Of a stretch of DNA of 64,000 bases, positions 60,897 through 64,000 are shown piece after piece. Origin of the DNA: Chitinophaga sp. MM2321 (lineage in GTDB: Bacteria > Bacteroidota > Bacteroidia > Chitinophagales > Chitinophagaceae); NCBI RefSeq assembly GCF_964033635.1, contig NZ_OZ035533.1:2542001-2606000 (forward strand). The letters are read 5' to 3'. Made by a program: the position numbers and the translations under genes. The notes under the pieces are model-generated. The model ran no database searches. It had not been told where the DNA came from and saw only the letters and a program-made list of their open reading frames with translations. Position 1 is the stretch's first letter, and every line of letters begins with the position of its first letter.

Positions 60897-61439
60897 ATGT
60901 TGCAATTGAGTAACGAGGAAATAGTAAAAGGCATCAGGAACAGGCATAGAGACGTGTTTGAAGCTGTTTTTAAACAGTTCGCACCTTCTATGTATAATAT
61001 TGCCGTTCGTTATGTAAAAGATGAGGAAGATGCGAATGATATGGTACAGGATGTATTCCTCAACTTGTGGAAAGGAGCCGAAAACCTGGATGAACGGGCG
61101 CCAATAAATCACTACCTGGCCAGAGCAACGGTGAACACCTGTCTTAACCGGATAAAAAAAGAACAACGTAAGGAACTATATGCAAAGGAGCAATTGTTGT
61201 CTGCCACACCAGCAGATAATGGCCATGCCCTCCTGGAACATAAAGAACTGGAAGCACAGTACCGGTCAGCACTCGACAAGCTCCCGGACCAATGCCGCCG
61301 CGTATTTGAAATGAGCCGCCTCAAAGGTTTAACCCCCGCCGAAATAGCAGAACAATTAAATATCTCTATTAATACTGTATACGCTCACCTGACCACTGCG
61401 CTGAAAAAATTGCGGATTGTACTTATTAATAAAGAGTAA
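60897..61439 (+). CDS. ECF sigma factor, FecI-like
   Basis: 180 residues. Region 2: VFKQFAPSMYNIAVRYVKDEEDANDMVQDVFLNLWKGAE; region 4: ALDKLPDQCRRVFEMSRLKGLTPAEIAEQLNISINTVYAHLTTALKKL. Heads the second sigma, FecR, SusC array (plus strand). Confidence 0.93.
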   Translation: MLQLSNEEIVKGIRNRHRDVFEAVFKQFAPSMYNIAVRYVKDEEDANDMVQDVFLNLWKGAENLDERAPINHYLARATVNTCLNRIKKEQRKELYAKEQLLSATPADNGHALLEHKELEAQYRSALDKLPDQCRRVFEMSRLKGLTPAEIAEQLNISINTVYAHLTTALKKLRIVLINKE

Positions 61440-61506
61440 AAACCTGTATTTTTTTAACATCGCTTAATGGTAAACCCTTTTCTGGTTGTATAGTTAATAA
61501 GTAGCC

Positions 61507-62496
61507 ATGAACAGTAAAACTGACATAGACATAGTGATCCGTTACCTGGAAGATCCGGAAAATGAGCAGCATAAGCAGCAGCTCAATCAATGGATACAAC
61601 AGGATGCATCAAACCTCGATATCTTCCTGGACATGAAAGATATGTGGCATGGCGATCCGTTACCTGCTGCATCCGCTTTCGATACCCATGGACAATGGCA
61701 ACAACTGAATGCTGCACTGGATGCAGTACCCGTTTCTACTGAACAACCCGCTACCCCGCAACCTGTTAAAGGCCGCGTTATAAAAATGAAACCCCGCTAC
61801 TGGTGGGCAGCTGCGGCAGTAATGCTGTTTGCTGTTACCTGGACCTGGCTGGGCCCCGGTGGTTATAAAACAATTACAACAGCACAAAACCTGGATAGCC
61901 TTCATCTTCCCGATGGCTCCATGGTATATATTAATGCACATACTACCATCCGCTACCCCCGCTCTTTTGGTAAAGAAAACAGGCATCTCAGCATTGTTAA
62001 AGGAGAAGCTTTTTTCGATGTTACCAAAAATGATGCACTCCCCTTTACCGTTGATGCACCCGATGTGGAAGTACAGGTACTGGGCACTTCTTTCAACGTA
62101 AGAGCGGCCAGCGCCGGTGTTAAAGTATTTGTACAAACCGGAAAAGTAAGCGCCGCTTACAAAGGCACTGAAAAGAAAGTGATCCTTACTCCCGGTGTGG
62201 AAGCATCGCTGAAACATAACGGTACCGGTATTGAAACACAACTTCATAAAAAGAATAATAATATCCTCGCCTGGAAAACCAGGTGTCTTACTTTCGATGA
62301 TTCCCCACTTACAGAAGTGGCTACCGCATTGGAAGATTTTTATAATGTACAGATAGATATCCGCGATCAGCAACTGGCTGATAAAAAGCTGCTGGCTACC
62401 TTCCGTAACATGCCGCTGGATGAAGTCCTGGACATTATGAAGAAAACATTACAAATCAATATCTCTCATAAAAACAACCTGGTAGAAATCTACTAA
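61507..62496 (+). CDS. FecR-family anti-sigma factor
   Basis: 329 residues. N-terminal sigma-binding part (DIDIVIRYLEDPENEQHKQQLNQWIQQD), TM helix YWWAAAAVMLFAVTWTWLG near 98-116, FecR domain near 125-225 (LDSLHLPDGSMVYINAHTTIRYPRSFGKENRHLSIVKGEAFFDVTKNDALPFTVDAPDVEVQVLGTSFNVRAA) and C-terminal DUF4974 (LTFDDSPLTEVATALEDFYNVQIDIRD). Lies between the sigma factor and the SusC gene, 67 and 21 bases apart. Confidence 0.93.
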   Translation: MNSKTDIDIVIRYLEDPENEQHKQQLNQWIQQDASNLDIFLDMKDMWHGDPLPAASAFDTHGQWQQLNAALDAVPVSTEQPATPQPVKGRVIKMKPRYWWAAAAVMLFAVTWTWLGPGGYKTITTAQNLDSLHLPDGSMVYINAHTTIRYPRSFGKENRHLSIVKGEAFFDVTKNDALPFTVDAPDVEVQVLGTSFNVRAASAGVKVFVQTGKVSAAYKGTEKKVILTPGVEASLKHNGTGIETQLHKKNNNILAWKTRCLTFDDSPLTEVATALEDFYNVQIDIRDQQLADKKLLATFRNMPLDEVLDIMKKTLQINISHKNNLVEIY

Positions 62497-62517
62497 CAAG
62501 CGCCTGACCTCTTGCTT

Positions 62518-64000
62518 ATGCAGCAATTATTGCTTCAGGCGCTGCGCTCAAATACCAGGTTTAGGTGCGTGCCTGCTTTTCTTTTTATTGTTATCCTGGT
62601 GTTTGCTGACGCTGTTGCAGTCGCGCAGGTACCTATTGCCTCCCCGAAAAAAGTTTCTCTTCAATACAGTAATGCCAGCCTGAAAACAGTACTTCGCGAA
62701 ATAGAAAAGCAAACAAAATATACTTTTGCTATTTCTACCGGAGAGATGGAAACCCGTAATGGTGTTAGCATACACGTACATAATGCCCCCCTGCCGGATG
62801 TATTGCGTAACCTCTTCCCTCCCTCCAGGTATAAAGTGGAAATAAAAGACGGACAAATTATCGTCATCCCACTGAATGCAGCAGCAACAGATCCCTTGTT
62901 ACCGGGAAACAAACGTGATGATAATGATAACCGCTGGCAGATCAGCGGCACCATCACCGATGGTATGGTACCGCTGAGTGGTGTTTCCATCCGCGAAAAG
63001 GGGACGCAGAACGGCGCTGCTACTGCGGATAACGGCATATTCAAACTGGAAGTAGCCTCCGGACAGGCAGTATTGTCGGTATCGCTCATTGGTTTTGAAT
63101 CAAAAGAAATTACGGTAAGAGATCGCAGGAATATCTCCATTACCCTGCAACCCGATCTGAAAAAATTAAATGAACTGGTCGTATTAGGCTATGGCCTGCA
63201 AAAGCGCGCCAACATCACCGGCGCCATCGCGCAGGTAGACGGCGCCCGGCTCAAAAGCAGGCCCGTACCCAATGTGATGGCCGCTTTGCAGGGAACAGCC
63301 ACCGGCCTCATAGTAACGCGCAGCAACGGACAACCCGGAAAAGAAGGATTCAATATTCAGATCAGGGGCGTTAGCTCTGCTTCCGGCGGCAATACACCAG
63401 TCATTGTAGATGGTGTGCCGGGGTCACTGGCTGTTTTAAACCCCGACGACATCGAATCCGTTTCCATCCTGAAAGATGCTGCTGCGGCTTCCATCTATGG
63501 CGCCCGCGGCGCAGGTGGCGTGGTGCTGGTCACCACACGAACCGGCAAACCCGGAAAGCTGTCTGTAGACTTCAACACCCTCGCCGGTTTTGAAACGCCC
63601 ATCCGCCTCCCGAACCGGTTACATTCCTGGGAGGAAGCAACCATGCTGAATGAAGCGTCTGAAAATGCCGGACAACAAGCCCCCTGGCAGCCTTATGAAA
63701 TTGACCTGATGAAAACAGGCAATCATTACGCCATCGACTACGATCATCCTGACTACTACAAATATTATTACGACTTTAACCAGTTGCCCCTGCTTACAAA
63801 AAAACAGACTGGCATTCAGAACTATAATATCTCTGTTAAAGGAGGTGATACCATTAACCAGTTCTCCGCCTCCATGGGCTATTTCGGGCGGGAAGGACTT
63901 TTTGCCGCCGGGCCGGACAGAACACACCGGGTGAATGCACGCGTAAACCTGAACAGCCGCTTTAGTAAACACTTCAGCATGGAAACGAGGTTATCGTATG
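62518..64000 (+). CDS. SusC/RagA-family TonB-linked receptor with STN domain, 3' end outside window
   Basis: At least 494 residues from the ATG at 62518; the frame is open to the window end. Signal segment (FLFIVILVFADAVAVAQ), STN domain at about 45-115 (ASLKTVLREIEKQTKYTFAI), carboxypeptidase-like domain (ISGTITDGMVPLSGVSIREKGTQNGAATADNGIFKLEV), then plug with NELVVLGYGLQKRANITGAIAQVDG, NTPVIVDGVPG, VSILKDAAAASIYGARGAGGVVLVTT, and the start of the barrel. The STN domain again links it to the FecR/sigma pair upstream. A SusD partner is expected beyond the end. Confidence 0.93.
   Translation, partial: MQQLLLQALRSNTRFRCVPAFLFIVILVFADAVAVAQVPIASPKKVSLQYSNASLKTVLREIEKQTKYTFAISTGEMETRNGVSIHVHNAPLPDVLRNLFPPSRYKVEIKDGQIIVIPLNAAATDPLLPGNKRDDNDNRWQISGTITDGMVPLSGVSIREKGTQNGAATADNGIFKLEVASGQAVLSVSLIGFESKEITVRDRRNISITLQPDLKKLNELVVLGYGLQKRANITGAIAQVDGARLKSRPVPNVMAALQGTATGLIVTRSNGQPGKEGFNIQIRGVSSASGGNTPVIVDGVPGSLAVLNPDDIESVSILKDAAAASIYGARGAGGVVLVTTRTGKPGKLSVDFNTLAGFETPIRLPNRLHSWEEATMLNEASENAGQQAPWQPYEIDLMKTGNHYAIDYDHPDYYKYYYDFNQLPLLTKKQTGIQNYNISVKGGDTINQFSASMGYFGREGLFAAGPDRTHRVNARVNLNSRFSKHFSMETRLSY

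Overview
The window is chromosomal DNA from a member of the Bacteroidota, most likely Chitinophagaceae and Chitinophaga-like. Evidence: two SusC-type TonB receptors (one with its SusD), each preceded by a FecI-type sigma factor and a FecR anti-sigma factor; Bacteroidota-type promoters (TTG, about 20 bp, TAnnTTTG); no clear Shine-Dalgarno sequences; and family content such as DUF4252, DUF6660, LytTR regulators, BT_3928-like DoxX proteins and a single-chain pyruvate carboxylase. No rRNA, tRNA, CRISPR array or transposase was seen.

Layout. 1-6.5 kb: secreted protein fragment, then a minus-strand heavy-metal RND efflux operon (DUF6660, CzcA-like pump, TolC-like channel, HlyD-like adaptor). 6.6-9.7 kb: LytTR response regulator and hybrid histidine kinase. 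9.8-24 kb: mostly housekeeping genes (TPR proteins, gyrA, saccharopine reductase family, sirtuin, ribH, pdhA, recF, DUF721). 23-25 kb: ECF sigma/anti-sigma operon with two DUF4252 proteins. 25-37 kb: oligopeptide-type permease, DoxX/redoxin protein, DUF1599, folP, cdaA, FKBP isomerase, nrnA, ndk, pyruvate carboxylase, xerD. 37-45.4 kb: accessory proteins of unknown function around a NarL-type two-component system, including a 708-residue protein with an internal duplication. 45.4-56.9 kb: Na+/solute symporter with a translationally coupled one-TM microprotein, PIG-L deacetylase, SusD, SusC, FecR, FecI. 57-59.7 kb: a small island with a three-gene toxin-antitoxin-SecB-like chaperone (TAC) module and a second RelE/HigB-HTH pair. 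60-64 kb: small exported protein, then a second sigma/FecR/SusC locus running off the end.

Two signals stand out. First, the 57448-58898 TAC-like module is complete: GTG-start toxin, overlapping XRE antitoxin with a C-terminal tail suitable for chaperone addiction, SecB-like chaperone, and a promoter whose spacer holds a 22-bp palindromic operator. Second, seven long intergenic inverted repeats of two sequence families lie in the window. Six have arms of about 36-55 nt, mostly 92-98% self-complementary; the seventh is eroded. Most sit exactly at gene 3' ends, and four supply the stop codon and last residues of the adjacent protein. They look like a dispersed, genome-resident palindromic element recruited as 3'-end structure.

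All calls come from reading the sequence and translated frames; no database search was run. Family names rest on recognised motifs.
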